Positions 25,002 through 35,043 of a stretch of 64,000 nt of DNA are shown here, in pieces (position 1 is the stretch's first letter; the number at the start of each line of letters is the position of its first letter). The stretch is from assembly GCA_023411215.1 (NCBI GenBank), contig JAEYOY010000043.1, forward strand, positions 1 to 64,000, read 5' to 3'. The notes under the pieces are model-generated. The model saw only the letters and a program-made list of their open reading frames with translations, searched no databases and was not told where the DNA came from. The DNA is from Bacillota bacterium. Its GTDB lineage: Bacteria > Bacillota > Clostridia > Lachnospirales > Lachnospiraceae. A program made the position numbers and the translations under genes.

Positions 25002-26441
25002 CTACTCTTCATATTCACCACGGATATCCTCCGCCGGTGGTGTTATCGGATATTTGCCGGTAAAGCAGGCATCACAAAAGCCTTTATCGCCGCCAATCAT
25101 ATCACTTAGCCGCTCTACCTCCAGATAACCCAGAGAATCCGCACCAATCATTTCACAGATCTGCTCTATGGTATTGTTATGTGCGATCAGCTGATCTCCG
25201 GTTGGCACGTCGGTTCCAAAATAGCAAGGATACAGGAAGGGCGGTGAGCTGATTCGAACATGTACCTCTGTTGCACCAGCCTTCTTAAGCATCTTAACAA
25301 TCTTCGCACTAGTAGTTCCTCGAACAATGGAGTCATCAATCATGACGACACGCTTACCACGAACCACTTCGGGTAATACATTCAGCTTAATACGAACACT
25401 GGAAACACGCATTGACTGCTTCGGTTTAATGAAGGTTCTTCCAACATAACTATTCTTAACGAAAGCCATGCCGAAGGGAATTCTTGCTTCAAAGGAATAA
25501 CCCATAGCGGCTGCATTACCGGAATCCGGTACTCCAACAACTACATCCGCATCCACCGGATGGGTCTGTGCTAGAATTCTTCCTGCCATAATCCTGGAAT
25601 TATAGACGCTGACACCATCAAAAGTGGTATCCGGTCTGGCAAAGTAAATATATTCAAAAATACATTTTGCAATCTTCTGTCCGCATTGGGAGGTGTCAGA
25701 ATGGATACCCGTCTCGTTAATCATTACTACCTCTCCAGGTAAGACATCACGGACGAATTCCGCATCTACGGCATAAAGAGCAGCGGACTCTGAAGCTAAG
25801 ATGTATGCATTATTCTTCTTACCGATACAAAGCGGATGGAATCCCAGGGGATCTCTCGCACCGATTAGCTTTCTTGGACTCATGATGACTAACGAGTATG
25901 CACCGCTTAGTTTCTTCATTGCTCTTGCTACTGCTTCCTCAACGGTAGCACTATTTAAACGCTCTCTTGCAATATGATACGCAATTACCTCTGAATCAAT
26001 GGTTGTCTGAAAGATTGCACCGGTATACTCCAGCTCTCTCCGCAGCTCCGGTGTATTCACCAGATTTCCGTTATGAGCCAGTGCAAGGGTGCCCTTAATA
26101 TAATTTAATACCAAAGGTTGCGTATTATTAATATTGCTTTCACCGGCTGTCGAATAACGAACATGACCAACACCGATGTTACCGCCGCCGAGGCCCTCCA
26201 GGTGCTCCTGACTGAATACCTCGCTAACGAGACCCATTCCCTTCCAGGCTTTTACCTTCCCTTTCGGACCCTTTGTATCACTAACTGCAATACCGCAGCT
26301 CTCCTGTCCTCTATGCTGAAGAGCGAATAAGCCGTAGTAAATTGAGGTTATAACATCACCGCCGTCTAAATCATAGACTCCGAAGACACCGCATTCCTCG
26401 TGCAATTCATCGGGACAATAGTTATTGTATTCCATATTCAT
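25002..26441 (-). CDS. purF: Amidophosphoribosyltransferase
   Basis: A 479-residue glutamine PRPP amidotransferase, first step of purine synthesis. The ATG at 26441, preceded by AAAGGACG, gives a propeptide of 16 residues ending HEE before the catalytic Cys17 (CGVFGVY), as in Bacillus-type enzymes; the longer in-frame extension upstream is not family-like. The PRPP loop VMIDDSIVRGTTS is intact. The C-terminal Cys residues (GDKGFCDACFTG) fit the Fe-S-cluster type. It follows purC on the same strand after 191 bases. Confidence 0.96.
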   Translation of the reverse strand: MNMEYNNYCPDELHEECGVFGVYDLDGGDVITSIYYGLFALQHRGQESCGIAVSDTKGPKGKVKAWKGMGLVSEVFSQEHLEGLGGGNIGVGHVRYSTAGESNINNTQPLVLNYIKGTLALAHNGNLVNTPELRRELEYTGAIFQTTIDSEVIAYHIARERLNSATVEEAVARAMKKLSGAYSLVIMSPRKLIGARDPLGFHPLCIGKKNNAYILASESAALYAVDAEFVRDVLPGEVVMINETGIHSDTSQCGQKIAKCIFEYIYFARPDTTFDGVSVYNSRIMAGRILAQTHPVDADVVVGVPDSGNAAAMGYSFEARIPFGMAFVKNSYVGRTFIKPKQSMRVSSVRIKLNVLPEVVRGKRVVMIDDSIVRGTTSAKIVKMLKKAGATEVHVRISSPPFLYPCYFGTDVPTGDQLIAHNNTIEQICEMIGADSLGYLEVERLSDMIGGDKGFCDACFTGKYPITPPAEDIRGEYEE

Positions 26442-26632
26442 AAGTTTCGTCCTTTCTGTTCTTACAAAATCGGCTGACCTTTTCATTGTTGTCCGCAATC
26501 CACAAGAGGCTGTTCTAAAGCTAATCTTAATCCTCCTCGATGATAACTGCAGTAACCCCCCTATTCTCATAAGATTTACCGATATCAAATATTGAAGTTC
26601 AAAAGATGCTCTATAACAGCCTCACTGATTAA

Positions 26633-27340
26633 TTACTGAATTCCCAAACGTTTAAATACTTCCTGATAAGCATCCTCAACATTACCAAGATCTCTGCGGA
26701 AGCGATCCTTATCTAATTTTTCATGTGTATTGATATCCCAAAGTCTGCAGGTATCCGGTGAAATCTCATCCGCAAGGATGATCTGCCCTTTATGTCTGCC
26801 AAACTCAATTTTAAAATCAATTAATTCAATTCCGATACTTTCAAAATATTTGCATAAAACCTCATTTACTTTAAAGGCATACTTGGAGATCGTCTCGATC
26901 TCTTCTCTGGTTGCGATACCGATTGCAATCGCATAATAGTCATTAATCATCGGATCGCCCAAGGCATCATCCTTATAGGAGAATTCCAATGTTGGACTGA
27001 TGAAACGGATGCCCTCTTCCATGCCCATCTTCTTAGCAAAGCTACCTGCGGATACATTTCTGATAATTACCTCAAGCGGTACTATCTCAACCTTCTTCAC
27101 AGCGGTCTCACGGTCGCTTAATTCTTCGATGTAATGTGTCGGAACGCCTTCCTTCTCAAGTAAACGGAATACGTAATTTGACATTCTGTTGTTAATTACA
27201 CCTTTGCCTACAATGGTGCCCTTCTTTAAGCCATTAAATGCTGTTGCGTCATCCTTGTAGTCTACGATTAAAACGTCCTCCACTTCAGTCTTGAAAACCT
27301 TCTTTGCTTTTCCTTCATAGAGCATGTCTAATTTTTTCAT
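26633..27340 (-). CDS. purC: Phosphoribosylaminoimidazole-succinocarboxamide synthase
   Basis: A 235-residue SAICAR synthetase. LYEGKAKKVF is the N-terminal nucleotide-binding stretch, followed by PLEVIIRNVSAGS and LIDFKIEFG and DEISPDTCRLWD, all diagnostic. The ATG at 27340 has AGGTGG 8 bases upstream; a GTG four codons earlier is an alternative start. Its product is the PurB substrate, and purF lies just downstream, so the two are probably co-transcribed from the promoter at 27424. Confidence 0.96.
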   Translation of the reverse strand: MKKLDMLYEGKAKKVFKTEVEDVLIVDYKDDATAFNGLKKGTIVGKGVINNRMSNYVFRLLEKEGVPTHYIEELSDRETAVKKVEIVPLEVIIRNVSAGSFAKKMGMEEGIRFISPTLEFSYKDDALGDPMINDYYAIAIGIATREEIETISKYAFKVNEVLCKYFESIGIELIDFKIEFGRHKGQIILADEISPDTCRLWDINTHEKLDKDRFRRDLGNVEDAYQEVFKRLGIQ

Positions 27341-27423
27341 CCTTAATGCCACCTATCCTTTACTATATTTTCTCAATAATGCAGTATGTGCAAAATATTT
27401 ATAGCAACCTTGATTACTCTTTT

Positions 27424-27451
27424 ATTATAATGGAAGGCGGTAATTTCGCAA
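27424..27451 (-). promoter_or_regulatory. Predicted promoter of purC-purF
   Basis: Reverse strand TTGCGA (27446-27451), 16-base spacer, consensus TATAAT (27424-27429). The leader is about 77 bases. No PurR box or riboswitch was recognised. Confidence 0.5.
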
Positions 27452-27550
27452 TAGGTTTTGTCGCCGAAAAATGACATAAATCAAATTTTTGGCTTAATGC
27501 ACAAAACCAAATAAGAAACCATAAAATTGTTGCATAATTACTGCTAAAAT

Positions 27551-27580
27551 TGAAAAAAGGATGATAAGTATATCATCCTT
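27551..27580 (-). terminator. Rho-independent terminator after the GT2-TagF gene
   Basis: Reverse strand AAGGATGATA-TACT-TATCATCCTT followed by TTTTC, 42 bases past the stop codon. Confidence 0.85.
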
Positions 27581-27621
27581 CATTCATTAGAAAATATAAT
27601 AGATCAAGTTTTCTGAAGATT

Positions 27622-30015
27622 TTAATGTAGATCAAACACCCGTTTGGCAATATTTTCCGCCGCATGTCCGTCTTCTAATGAACAGAATCGTTCATAAAAT
27701 GCTTCATATTTTTCTTTATATTGCTCTGTGATCTGATCAATATCCTTGATGGCATCCACCACCTCTTCATTGGTGAAGAGCAGAGGCCCCGGCACCTCAG
27801 TCTCAATATCCATATAAAAACCGCGAAGCATATCACGATATTTATCAAGGTCATAGGTGTAGAACAGAATCGGCCGCTTCAGGTTCGCATAATCAAAGAA
27901 TACGGAGGAGTAATCGGTGATCAATAAATCCGATATCAGATAAAGCTCTGTAATGTCATTATATTTGCTAACATTATAAGCAAAATCCTCAAGGCCCGTA
28001 ACATCTAAGGAATCGGCAATAAAATAATGGGTACGAAGTAATACCACGTAATCCTTGCCCAGCTCCTTCTTCAGAAGATGCAGATCGAGCTTAAGAGCAA
28101 ATTTATAGGCTCCCCTGCCGTAATACTCATCGTCTCTCCAGGTAGGAGCATAAAGAATCGTCTTCTTCCCTTCCGGGATGCGCAGGCTCTTCCGAATCTT
28201 AGCCGCCATTTGCTCCTTATTCGGGCTATACATAATATCATTCCTGGGATATCCGAATTCCAGCATCTCCTTATCAAAGAGGAATGCACTGCGGAAAGCC
28301 TCGGAGGAGAATTTGTTGGCTGCCACAAGATAATCCCACTGACTCGCCTGCTTGAAGAAATGCGCCTTATATAAGGGTGAGGCTGCCATAACCTCCTCCT
28401 GATCAAATACCAGCTTCTTAAGTGGTGTGCCGTGCCAGGTTTCGAGGAATATACTACCTTCTCGTTTCTTCATCCATAATGGCTGCCTTACATTAAATAC
28501 TATGTACTTCGAACGTGCCAGATAATAACTGTAACGGATACTGAACCGCTTTGCCTTTGTATGCTTGTAAGGCACCTTGATACCAAAAGGAAGGGTCCAT
28601 ATGTAACGGTACTTACCGGGATAATTTTTGTTCAAATATTCATATATGTATTTTGGACTGTCGGAGTAACTCTTACCGAAAAAGCTCTCGCAGATTACCC
28701 AGTTCTCCTTCACCGGCAGCTTCGTAAAGACCTTATTGTAAAGATAATTGGCCAGTACATTCTTATTCTTCTTCATCTTCTTGAACTTTTTTATTCCGAG
28801 ATGCCTGGTAACAATTAAGGTTGCTTTTTTTACATTATTACTTAACAATGCCTTTACAATTTTCTTCTTATATTTCTTCAAAGCATTAAGCTTCTCCGAA
28901 TCCACTTCCGATACCGCCTTACGCATCACCTGGAAGCGTTCGGTGCGCCAGATGTCCTTCTCGCTTCGTCTAAGTCTTGGAGCATAGACACCCGCATAAT
29001 ATGCAATCAGCTTATCCTCAAGATACCCCCTAAGAGCTGTCTTTTCCTCAGTATATTCCCTGGCCTCTTGATACGCCTGTATATATTCCTCGAACTTACC
29101 TTCTGCCTTTGACTGAGACAGTGCGGGATAATGAATCGGATCGTTATGCTTTCTTTTTATATAGATGGCTTCAGGAATGTAAGAACACGTCCTAACAAGC
29201 TGCAAAGCCTGAATCACGAAGGTTGAGTCCGAGAAAAAAATATAGCTATCATTAAAGCGAATATCGTTCTCATTCAAGAAGCTTCTTCGAAACAGAATCC
29301 CAAGTACGGAAACATTACCCAAGCCTTTTCTGGAAACAAAAAGAGAATGATATGCTTCCGCTATCTTAGCCAGATCCTCCGCATCCACATTGGCCACTGC
29401 TGCCAGCTTTTCCTGAACCTTCAAAATCTTTCTCTGACGGCGGGTAAGCTTCGGAGTATCACCTTCTTCCGATACCGAAGTCATCACCTCCTGCTCTCCC
29501 TGCTCCTGATCCCCCTGCTCTGCTTCGCTTGGATCCTGCTCATCATCGGTCTGCTCCTCTTCAGTTGCAGTAGATGCGAGATATACCATACGACGAAACC
29601 AAGTGGACTTCTTCTTACCATAAGTAAAATCAGCCTTTTGCTCATCTGCCTCGCGAAGCAGTACATCCAGGGTTCCGTTCATAATATAATCATCACTATC
29701 CAGAAAATATACATATTCTCCGACTGCCGCATCCAAACCTGCATTTCTGGCACTTGCTACACCACTATAATTCTTATATTGCTCATCAATCTTTGACATT
29801 GTGAACCTGTGGTTTGCTACTTGATCTTCGCTTAGTTCGATCACATTCATATTCAGATCCTGATATGCATGAATTAACTCAGAGACATCCTCCTTCACAT
29901 GATCAAGTACCAAAATTGTCTCGTAATCGGTTAATCCCTGATCCCGGACGCTTTCCAAACAGTCCCCCAGAAAATGTATTCCTTTATGAAAAGGAATAAT
30001 AATACTTAGTTTCAC
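27622..30015 (-). CDS. Bifunctional GT2 glycosyltransferase / TagF-like glycerophosphotransferase
   Basis: A 797-residue fusion. Residues 1-115 are a GT-A family 2 domain with IIIPFHKG and the metal-binding DSDD at 106-109; a helical region follows to about 400. Residues 152-177 are a Glu/Gln/Asp-rich insert. Residues 425-797 are a CDP-glycerol glycerophosphotransferase domain with ETWHGTPLK, GYPRND, LYAPTWRDD and TDYSSVFFDYANLKRP. The protein probably builds a teichoic-acid-like or phospho-glycan polymer at the membrane. The LCP ligase at 33.5 kb and acyltransferase next door fit cell-wall polymer assembly. Substrates are inferred. Confidence 0.88.
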   Translation of the reverse strand: MKLSIIIPFHKGIHFLGDCLESVRDQGLTDYETILVLDHVKEDVSELIHAYQDLNMNVIELSEDQVANHRFTMSKIDEQYKNYSGVASARNAGLDAAVGEYVYFLDSDDYIMNGTLDVLLREADEQKADFTYGKKKSTWFRRMVYLASTATEEEQTDDEQDPSEAEQGDQEQGEQEVMTSVSEEGDTPKLTRRQRKILKVQEKLAAVANVDAEDLAKIAEAYHSLFVSRKGLGNVSVLGILFRRSFLNENDIRFNDSYIFFSDSTFVIQALQLVRTCSYIPEAIYIKRKHNDPIHYPALSQSKAEGKFEEYIQAYQEAREYTEEKTALRGYLEDKLIAYYAGVYAPRLRRSEKDIWRTERFQVMRKAVSEVDSEKLNALKKYKKKIVKALLSNNVKKATLIVTRHLGIKKFKKMKKNKNVLANYLYNKVFTKLPVKENWVICESFFGKSYSDSPKYIYEYLNKNYPGKYRYIWTLPFGIKVPYKHTKAKRFSIRYSYYLARSKYIVFNVRQPLWMKKREGSIFLETWHGTPLKKLVFDQEEVMAASPLYKAHFFKQASQWDYLVAANKFSSEAFRSAFLFDKEMLEFGYPRNDIMYSPNKEQMAAKIRKSLRIPEGKKTILYAPTWRDDEYYGRGAYKFALKLDLHLLKKELGKDYVVLLRTHYFIADSLDVTGLEDFAYNVSKYNDITELYLISDLLITDYSSVFFDYANLKRPILFYTYDLDKYRDMLRGFYMDIETEVPGPLLFTNEEVVDAIKDIDQITEQYKEKYEAFYERFCSLEDGHAAENIAKRVFDLH

Positions 30016-30093
30016 GTTAACACCTTGCCTTTCTTATAAAGTATCGGAAGTATTCTCTTCCAGTGCAAAGCAGCCTTAGCTGTATTGTCGATA

Positions 30094-31170
30094 TTATCTT
30101 TCGTCTTTTTTGATGAAGAGTCCCGAAAGCTTATCCATCGCAGAATCATAGGCTCGTGCAACGAGAGGCCGGGAATATATAAATGTGATTACTGCCGTTA
30201 TCAGGATTGAATAGATCAAATAAAGCATTGGGTGGTGCTTAAGTATCTGAAGCTTTTCAAGAACTGGAATTGTAAATAAATGAAGGACATAAACTGTCAT
30301 GGTACTTGAACCAATTCGTGTAAAAAAGGTTTCTTTCTCGGATACTAAATTCAGCAGGACAAAGATCATAACTGCTGCAACAATATAAACCGTAAACCGG
30401 AAAAACATGGTCTGAAGTTCTTCACCCTGGGGATAGTAGGTCCGTAGAAACAGAAGCTCTATATCAAAAATATCCTTCGATGCTACTATATAAGACCATA
30501 TCCCTACCAATATCAGCAAAAGGACGGAAAAGACCTTGGGTATTTTTCTAATCCATGCTACATGCTCCGCCGTACAATAATAGCCCGCCAGAAAGAAGGG
30601 AAGAAAGCAGAGTAGTCTCCCCAAAGCCATATAGTCCGAAAATTCTTTACTGAAGCCGCTCACTAAGGCAACAACCAAACTTAATGGTAATACATATCGA
30701 ATCTTTACTAAATCTTTCAGGAAAAATTTCCATAAAAATAAGGTCAATAGATACCATAGACCCCATGTTGGATTAAATAAACGTATTCCGCTGTAATCTT
30801 CCTGGAGTATATATATTTTAAAGCCATAATTTATTATATTAAGTACCAGATAGGGTACCAATATCGTAACGAATGCATTATTCCTGATTTTATCTAGCTT
30901 TTTGGAAAAATACCCGGAGACAAAAACCATTGCCGGCATATGAAAAAAGAATATAAATATGTATATGCCTTTGATCATATTATCATCGTTCCTCATCGAG
31001 GTAAGAATATGTCCCCATACCACTAATATAATTAAAATTGCCTTTAGATTGTCAAACTTATAATCTCTAACCTTCTCCCTTATATTCGTTTCATTTATCT
31101 TATGTTCTTTATTTGTTATATCACTATTCTTTATCTCTTGTTTTACGGAACTCTGCTTTGTTATATTCAT
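30094..31170 (-). CDS. Acyltransferase family 3 membrane protein
   Basis: A 358-residue polytopic protein of the OafA/YrhL family. After a hydrophilic N-terminus of about 35 residues, RDYKFDNLKAILIILVVWGHILTS provides the family start with its conserved His, and about ten hydrophobic segments follow. Such proteins O-acylate surface glycans or membrane sugars. The ATG at 31170 has AGGAG ten bases upstream. It precedes the GT2-TagF gene by 78 bases on the same strand, so acyl decoration of the polymer made by that enzyme is likely. Confidence 0.85.
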   Translation of the reverse strand: MNITKQSSVKQEIKNSDITNKEHKINETNIREKVRDYKFDNLKAILIILVVWGHILTSMRNDDNMIKGIYIFIFFFHMPAMVFVSGYFSKKLDKIRNNAFVTILVPYLVLNIINYGFKIYILQEDYSGIRLFNPTWGLWYLLTLFLWKFFLKDLVKIRYVLPLSLVVALVSGFSKEFSDYMALGRLLCFLPFFLAGYYCTAEHVAWIRKIPKVFSVLLLILVGIWSYIVASKDIFDIELLFLRTYYPQGEELQTMFFRFTVYIVAAVMIFVLLNLVSEKETFFTRIGSSTMTVYVLHLFTIPVLEKLQILKHHPMLYLIYSILITAVITFIYSRPLVARAYDSAMDKLSGLFIKKDER

Positions 31171-31361
31171 ACTTATAGTTACTCCTATTTTGTAACACAA
31201 ATAGACATCTTGATTTTAGCAAAGTTTATCATATCCTGCAACGATTTTATTATTACATTGCAATTCGTTTCCTTTTGCTGTAGAATTCTAGCATATGCTA
31301 TACAACAAATATGTATTTTAGCATCATTTTTATAAAATGCAAGAAAAAAAGGAAGCCAATT

Positions 31362-32507
31362 ATGAAAAAACTTTACTATTTGCTATTTGCTTTTATTAAG
31401 AAAGAAGCTGTCCTTTGTATTGCCGGACTGGCTGCTATTCTTACCATGTTTTTTGTTCCCCCAACCCTTGGGTATATTACATATATTGATTTTCGAGTAC
31501 TTGGATTACTGTTTTGCCTGATGGCCGTTGTATCCGGCTTTAACAAAACCGGAATCTTTATTCTTCTGTCCGAAAAGCTGTTAATGCGTGTGGCAAACAT
31601 TAGATCCATTGCGCTTGTGCTGGTACTTTTAAGTTTTTTCACCTCCATGTGGATTACCAATGACGTAGCACTGATCACTTTTGTACCCTTTGCAATTCTA
31701 ATACTTACCATGACCGGGTATACTAAGTACCTCGTAACAATTATTGTTCTTCAAACAATAGCCGCGAATCTAGGCAGCATGCTTACCCCAGTAGGAAATC
31801 CACAGAATCTCTTTCTGTATTCGGAATATAGCATTCCTATCACTGAGTTTCTTAAGATCACTATACCTTATACTATATTGTCTCTGCTATTAATATGTAT
31901 TGCCGTTATGTTCATCCCCAAGGAGCATATCAGCTTCACACTATCTGATACGAAAAAAACAGACAAGCATAAACCCTATACCATTGCAATGTATAGTGGA
32001 CTCTTTCTTGTCTGCCTGGCGTGTGTATTAAAATTAATTGATTATCGGATCACCATTTTGGTTGTTCTCCTTTGCATTCTAATTTTTGACCATACTATAA
32101 TCAAGAAGGTAGATTATTCTCTACTTCTTACCTTTATATGCTTCTTCCTATTTGTAGGCAATATCGGCAACATTCCGGTTATCCGGGATTTTCTTGCTTC
32201 TCTACTGAATGGCAGAGAATTCATAATATCCATGCTCGCCAGTCAGATAATCAGTAACGTTCCGGCTGCCGTATTATTATCTGCCTTTACCGATAATTAT
32301 AAAGCAATCATCCTTGGAACTGATCTGGGCGGCTTAGGAACATTGGTGGCTTCGCTGGCAAGTCTGATCTCCTATAAGTTCTATCTTAGAACCTCCGATG
32401 CCAATTCAGTTAAGTTTATTGGAGTCTTTACTCTATATAATCTTGGCTTCTTGGTCGTATTATGCCTATTCTACTACCTATGGAACTGTCTCTTTTTACT
32501 TGCTTAA
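31362..32507 (+). CDS. SLC13/ArsB-type anion transporter
   Basis: A 381-residue membrane protein with 10-11 hydrophobic segments. Two repeated half motifs are seen: SFFTSMWITNDVALITFVP (near 95) and SQIISNVPAAVLLSAF (near 300), the paired Asn-containing hairpin loops of the ion transporter superfamily, and TPVGNPQNLF (near 145). Such carriers move dicarboxylates, sulfate or arsenite with sodium or protons. AAGGAAG precedes the ATG at 31362. It is transcribed opposite to its neighbours and the substrate is unknown. Confidence 0.82.
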   Translation: MKKLYYLLFAFIKKEAVLCIAGLAAILTMFFVPPTLGYITYIDFRVLGLLFCLMAVVSGFNKTGIFILLSEKLLMRVANIRSIALVLVLLSFFTSMWITNDVALITFVPFAILILTMTGYTKYLVTIIVLQTIAANLGSMLTPVGNPQNLFLYSEYSIPITEFLKITIPYTILSLLLICIAVMFIPKEHISFTLSDTKKTDKHKPYTIAMYSGLFLVCLACVLKLIDYRITILVVLLCILIFDHTIIKKVDYSLLLTFICFFLFVGNIGNIPVIRDFLASLLNGREFIISMLASQIISNVPAAVLLSAFTDNYKAIILGTDLGGLGTLVASLASLISYKFYLRTSDANSVKFIGVFTLYNLGFLVVLCLFYYLWNCLFLLA

Positions 32508-32544
32508 CACGCCACTATTGAATGAAGAAGCATTTCATCGGTTA

Positions 32545-33354
32545 TTAGCTGATCCATTTACCTTCTTTCGCTATCTCCCAGATTCCGTTTTTAAGAACAG
32601 CGGTGACATCGTCCGCGCCGATGGCACCATCTCCACCTCTCCATTTACTGATAGCACACTTAATCTCTTCTTTGTTCTCGTCATAGGTAATCTTCGATAC
32701 TTTTATCAATATACCATCAGGAAATGATAGAATTTTCGTATCAATTATCTTTTGCTGTACTAACTCTTCATAGGTTCCTTCGATGATTTCTAAGCCGTAA
32801 GCTGCCGCCACTTTTGCTAATATCATCTCTCGTTCAAGGTTAGTCAGATTAATCCATTCCGAGGTATCCAATGCAATCTTCTTAATATCATTATTAAGGC
32901 CCTTATCTTCCTGGTAAATATCATCAATCAAAGCCAGATACCCATCAATCAGATTGTTATGATCGACTTTTTCTACTTTAGTTGCCGTTATCTGAGCAGG
33001 ATAAGATTCAGCAATTACTCCGTTATAGGTTATTACCAAAATATCTCCTGCTATGAGATGCTCTGTCTTAATCGTCGCTCCAGTCTCATCCATTAATACC
33101 GCACCGGCCACGTTAACCGATATCTTATCGGAGGATCTTGCTTCATTACTATCTTCACTGGGGGTAATTAATAAGAGCTCTCCGCTTTCAATAATTTCAG
33201 CACGGAACGAATATTGCTCTTCTCCGACATCTAAGGGTGTCTGATCTGACTGGGGAGTATCCTTGGTACTCGGTACTTCCTCTTTTGCACCACATCCACC
33301 CAGCACTATGACAGTAAGCATTAGTATAAAAATAAATCTTATTATTCTTCTCAT
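32545..33354 (-). CDS. Lipoprotein with DUF3221-like domain
   Basis: A 269-residue lipoprotein: positively charged start, hydrophobic stretch, then lipobox VLGGC with lipidated Cys near 21. Residues about 45-130 form a small beta-barrel-like domain resembling DUF3221 (FRAEIIESGELLLI...SDKISVNV...AGDILVITYNG); a helical and beta C-terminal region of unknown type follows. GGAG is 8 bases before the ATG at 33354; an ATG six codons earlier is the alternative. It is downstream of the LCP gene on the same strand. The function is unknown. Confidence 0.75.
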   Translation of the reverse strand: MRRIIRFIFILMLTVIVLGGCGAKEEVPSTKDTPQSDQTPLDVGEEQYSFRAEIIESGELLLITPSEDSNEARSSDKISVNVAGAVLMDETGATIKTEHLIAGDILVITYNGVIAESYPAQITATKVEKVDHNNLIDGYLALIDDIYQEDKGLNNDIKKIALDTSEWINLTNLEREMILAKVAAAYGLEIIEGTYEELVQQKIIDTKILSFPDGILIKVSKITYDENKEEIKCAISKWRGGDGAIGADDVTAVLKNGIWEIAKEGKWIS

Positions 33355-33502
33355 TACTTTCTCCATTTCCAAATCGCAAGTTTATCGTTATAATCTATAG
33401 ACGATATTACGATTAGGATTGTTCCAATTATAAATCTTTAAATTCTTCTTGCAGATGGTACGATTGATTCATCTCCAATGGGCAAACTTCGCAGTTCTTC
33501 CC

Positions 33503-33532
33503 ATGTGAATTATGCTTTTTAATAATTCACAT
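33503..33532. repeat. Perfect hairpin overlapping the LCP stop codon
   Basis: Arms ATGTGAATTA (33503-33512) and TAATTCACAT (33523-33532). It overlaps the end of the LCP gene and lacks a T-run. The preceding ACTTCGCAGTTCTTCCC (33486-33502) matches 47761-47777 at 15 of 17 positions. Confidence 0.5.
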
Positions 33533-34769
33533 TATTCCCATAAATGAAATCACGAAGCATACTTCTGGTATCATCCCAGCTCTTAGGGATTAGCACGTCC
33601 TGTTTATAACGGCCAATTTGAACTCTCTCGCTGTAATAACTGTCATCGATCGGAACACGGAAGGTCTCAAGCTCATTCTTCTCCAGATATACTGCTTGCT
33701 GCAGATAGCTATTATATTCTGTCTTTGTAATATCTGTTTTTATGTCTATATTAGATATAATATTATTCATAATCATACCTAATTGAATTACATTCTTCTT
33801 ACGAAGCTTTTCGAATATTTTCTCCAGTACAGTTCTCTGCCTCTGAGTCCGTCCGAAATCACTACCTTCTGTCTTTGTGGATACTTTACGAATTCTGCAA
33901 TAGCCCAGCACCTGATTGCCGTTCATATGCTGGACTCCTGTAACAACATTCCGATTGGCCGGATTAGATATATAGTTGGTCGTTCTAAGATACTCGGCTT
34001 CCTTTGAAGTCAATTCAATATCGATTCCGCCTAGATAATCAATAATCTCCTCAAAATCATCGAAATCGACCAGTACATATCCATCCATTGACAGACCCAA
34101 ATTTGTCGCTATTGTATCATAGAGCAGATTGATCCCTCCATTTGCGTAGGCAGAGTTCAATTTATTATTCCTATATCCCGGTATCTCGACATATAAATCG
34201 CGCATCAAAGAGGTAAGCTTTATCACATTTTTTTTCGAATCCAGAGACGCAACTATCATCGTATCCGTATTCAGTGCTCCTTCAAAGGTCTCTACTCCAA
34301 TGAGAAGAATATTATAAACAGTTTTACTTTCTGATGGTTTCTGAACAGCATTATCGGTGGTATCTATCACCGGCTTCTCCCCCGTATCTTTCATATCTAT
34401 TGGTTCTTCCGAGGCTTCATAGTCTAATTTACCGTAGCTGTAATTACTAACGATACGAATAACCAGGTTTCTTCCCAGATCCGTCTTAATCAGGAAGAGA
34501 ACTGCCATCAAAATAATTAAAACAGGAAATACAACAAATTTTAATATTCTACTAAGACCTTTTTTCTTATCTTTCACTTCAGAAAACTTCTTTATCTCCG
34601 GATCATTATTATTGTAGCTGGCCGCTCCTTCAACTTGGATCGTTTCGTTCACCTGTGTACTAAGAGATCTTTTTAAATCATCCAGAAATTCATCCGTTTG
34701 ATCCTCAAAAGCCTCATTGGGATCCTGCTCCTTGGGATTGTCTCCATTGCTTCCATTCGTGTTGTTCAT
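33519..34769 (-). CDS. LytR-CpsA-Psr family cell-wall glycopolymer ligase
   Basis: A 416-residue protein: acidic cytosolic region (1-80), one membrane segment near 85-105, then an extracellular LCP domain (about 150-400) with TDTMIVASLDSKKNVIKLTSLMRDLYVEIPG, holding the conserved Asp and Arg residues that bind polyprenyl pyrophosphate, and the block R-x-x-x-x-x-FGRTQRQR. LCP proteins transfer teichoic acids or capsule from lipid carriers to peptidoglycan, fitting the GT2-TagF gene nearby. The ATG at 34769 is better spaced from AAAAGGA than the one at 34778. The long acidic cytosolic tail is typical. Confidence 0.92.
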   Translation of the reverse strand: MNNTNGSNGDNPKEQDPNEAFEDQTDEFLDDLKRSLSTQVNETIQVEGAASYNNNDPEIKKFSEVKDKKKGLSRILKFVVFPVLIILMAVLFLIKTDLGRNLVIRIVSNYSYGKLDYEASEEPIDMKDTGEKPVIDTTDNAVQKPSESKTVYNILLIGVETFEGALNTDTMIVASLDSKKNVIKLTSLMRDLYVEIPGYRNNKLNSAYANGGINLLYDTIATNLGLSMDGYVLVDFDDFEEIIDYLGGIDIELTSKEAEYLRTTNYISNPANRNVVTGVQHMNGNQVLGYCRIRKVSTKTEGSDFGRTQRQRTVLEKIFEKLRKKNVIQLGMIMNNIISNIDIKTDITKTEYNSYLQQAVYLEKNELETFRVPIDDSYYSERVQIGRYKQDVLIPKSWDDTRSMLRDFIYGNNVNY

Positions 34770-35043
34770 AATGTTCATCCTTTTCTTTTATACTATTCAC
34801 CCGGATATGCAGTTTCGAACCTTGTGGTAGTTATTTACAATTCGATGTTAGCATCCGGGGAATTTAAAGTCAACATATTACCCAAAACGTAAATAAATCT
34901 TAAGAATATAGTTACCAAATATAACATTTATATGAATCCAATTTAAGAAATACTTGTATAATGAAACCCCATATATTATAATGCTATAAATTATACTAAT
35001 CTGATATGAATTAGAGCATTTAAATAAAGGAGGGTTCCTTGGT

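Noticed and set aside
27353..27621. PurR boxes upstream of purC
   Set aside because: No pair of CGAA-type PurR half sites with correct spacing was seen.
34880..35043. SAM or T-box riboswitch before the trans-sulfuration operon
   Set aside because: No kink-turn, specifier stem or GGTGG box was found in the leader; only a TATAAT at 34957 stands out.
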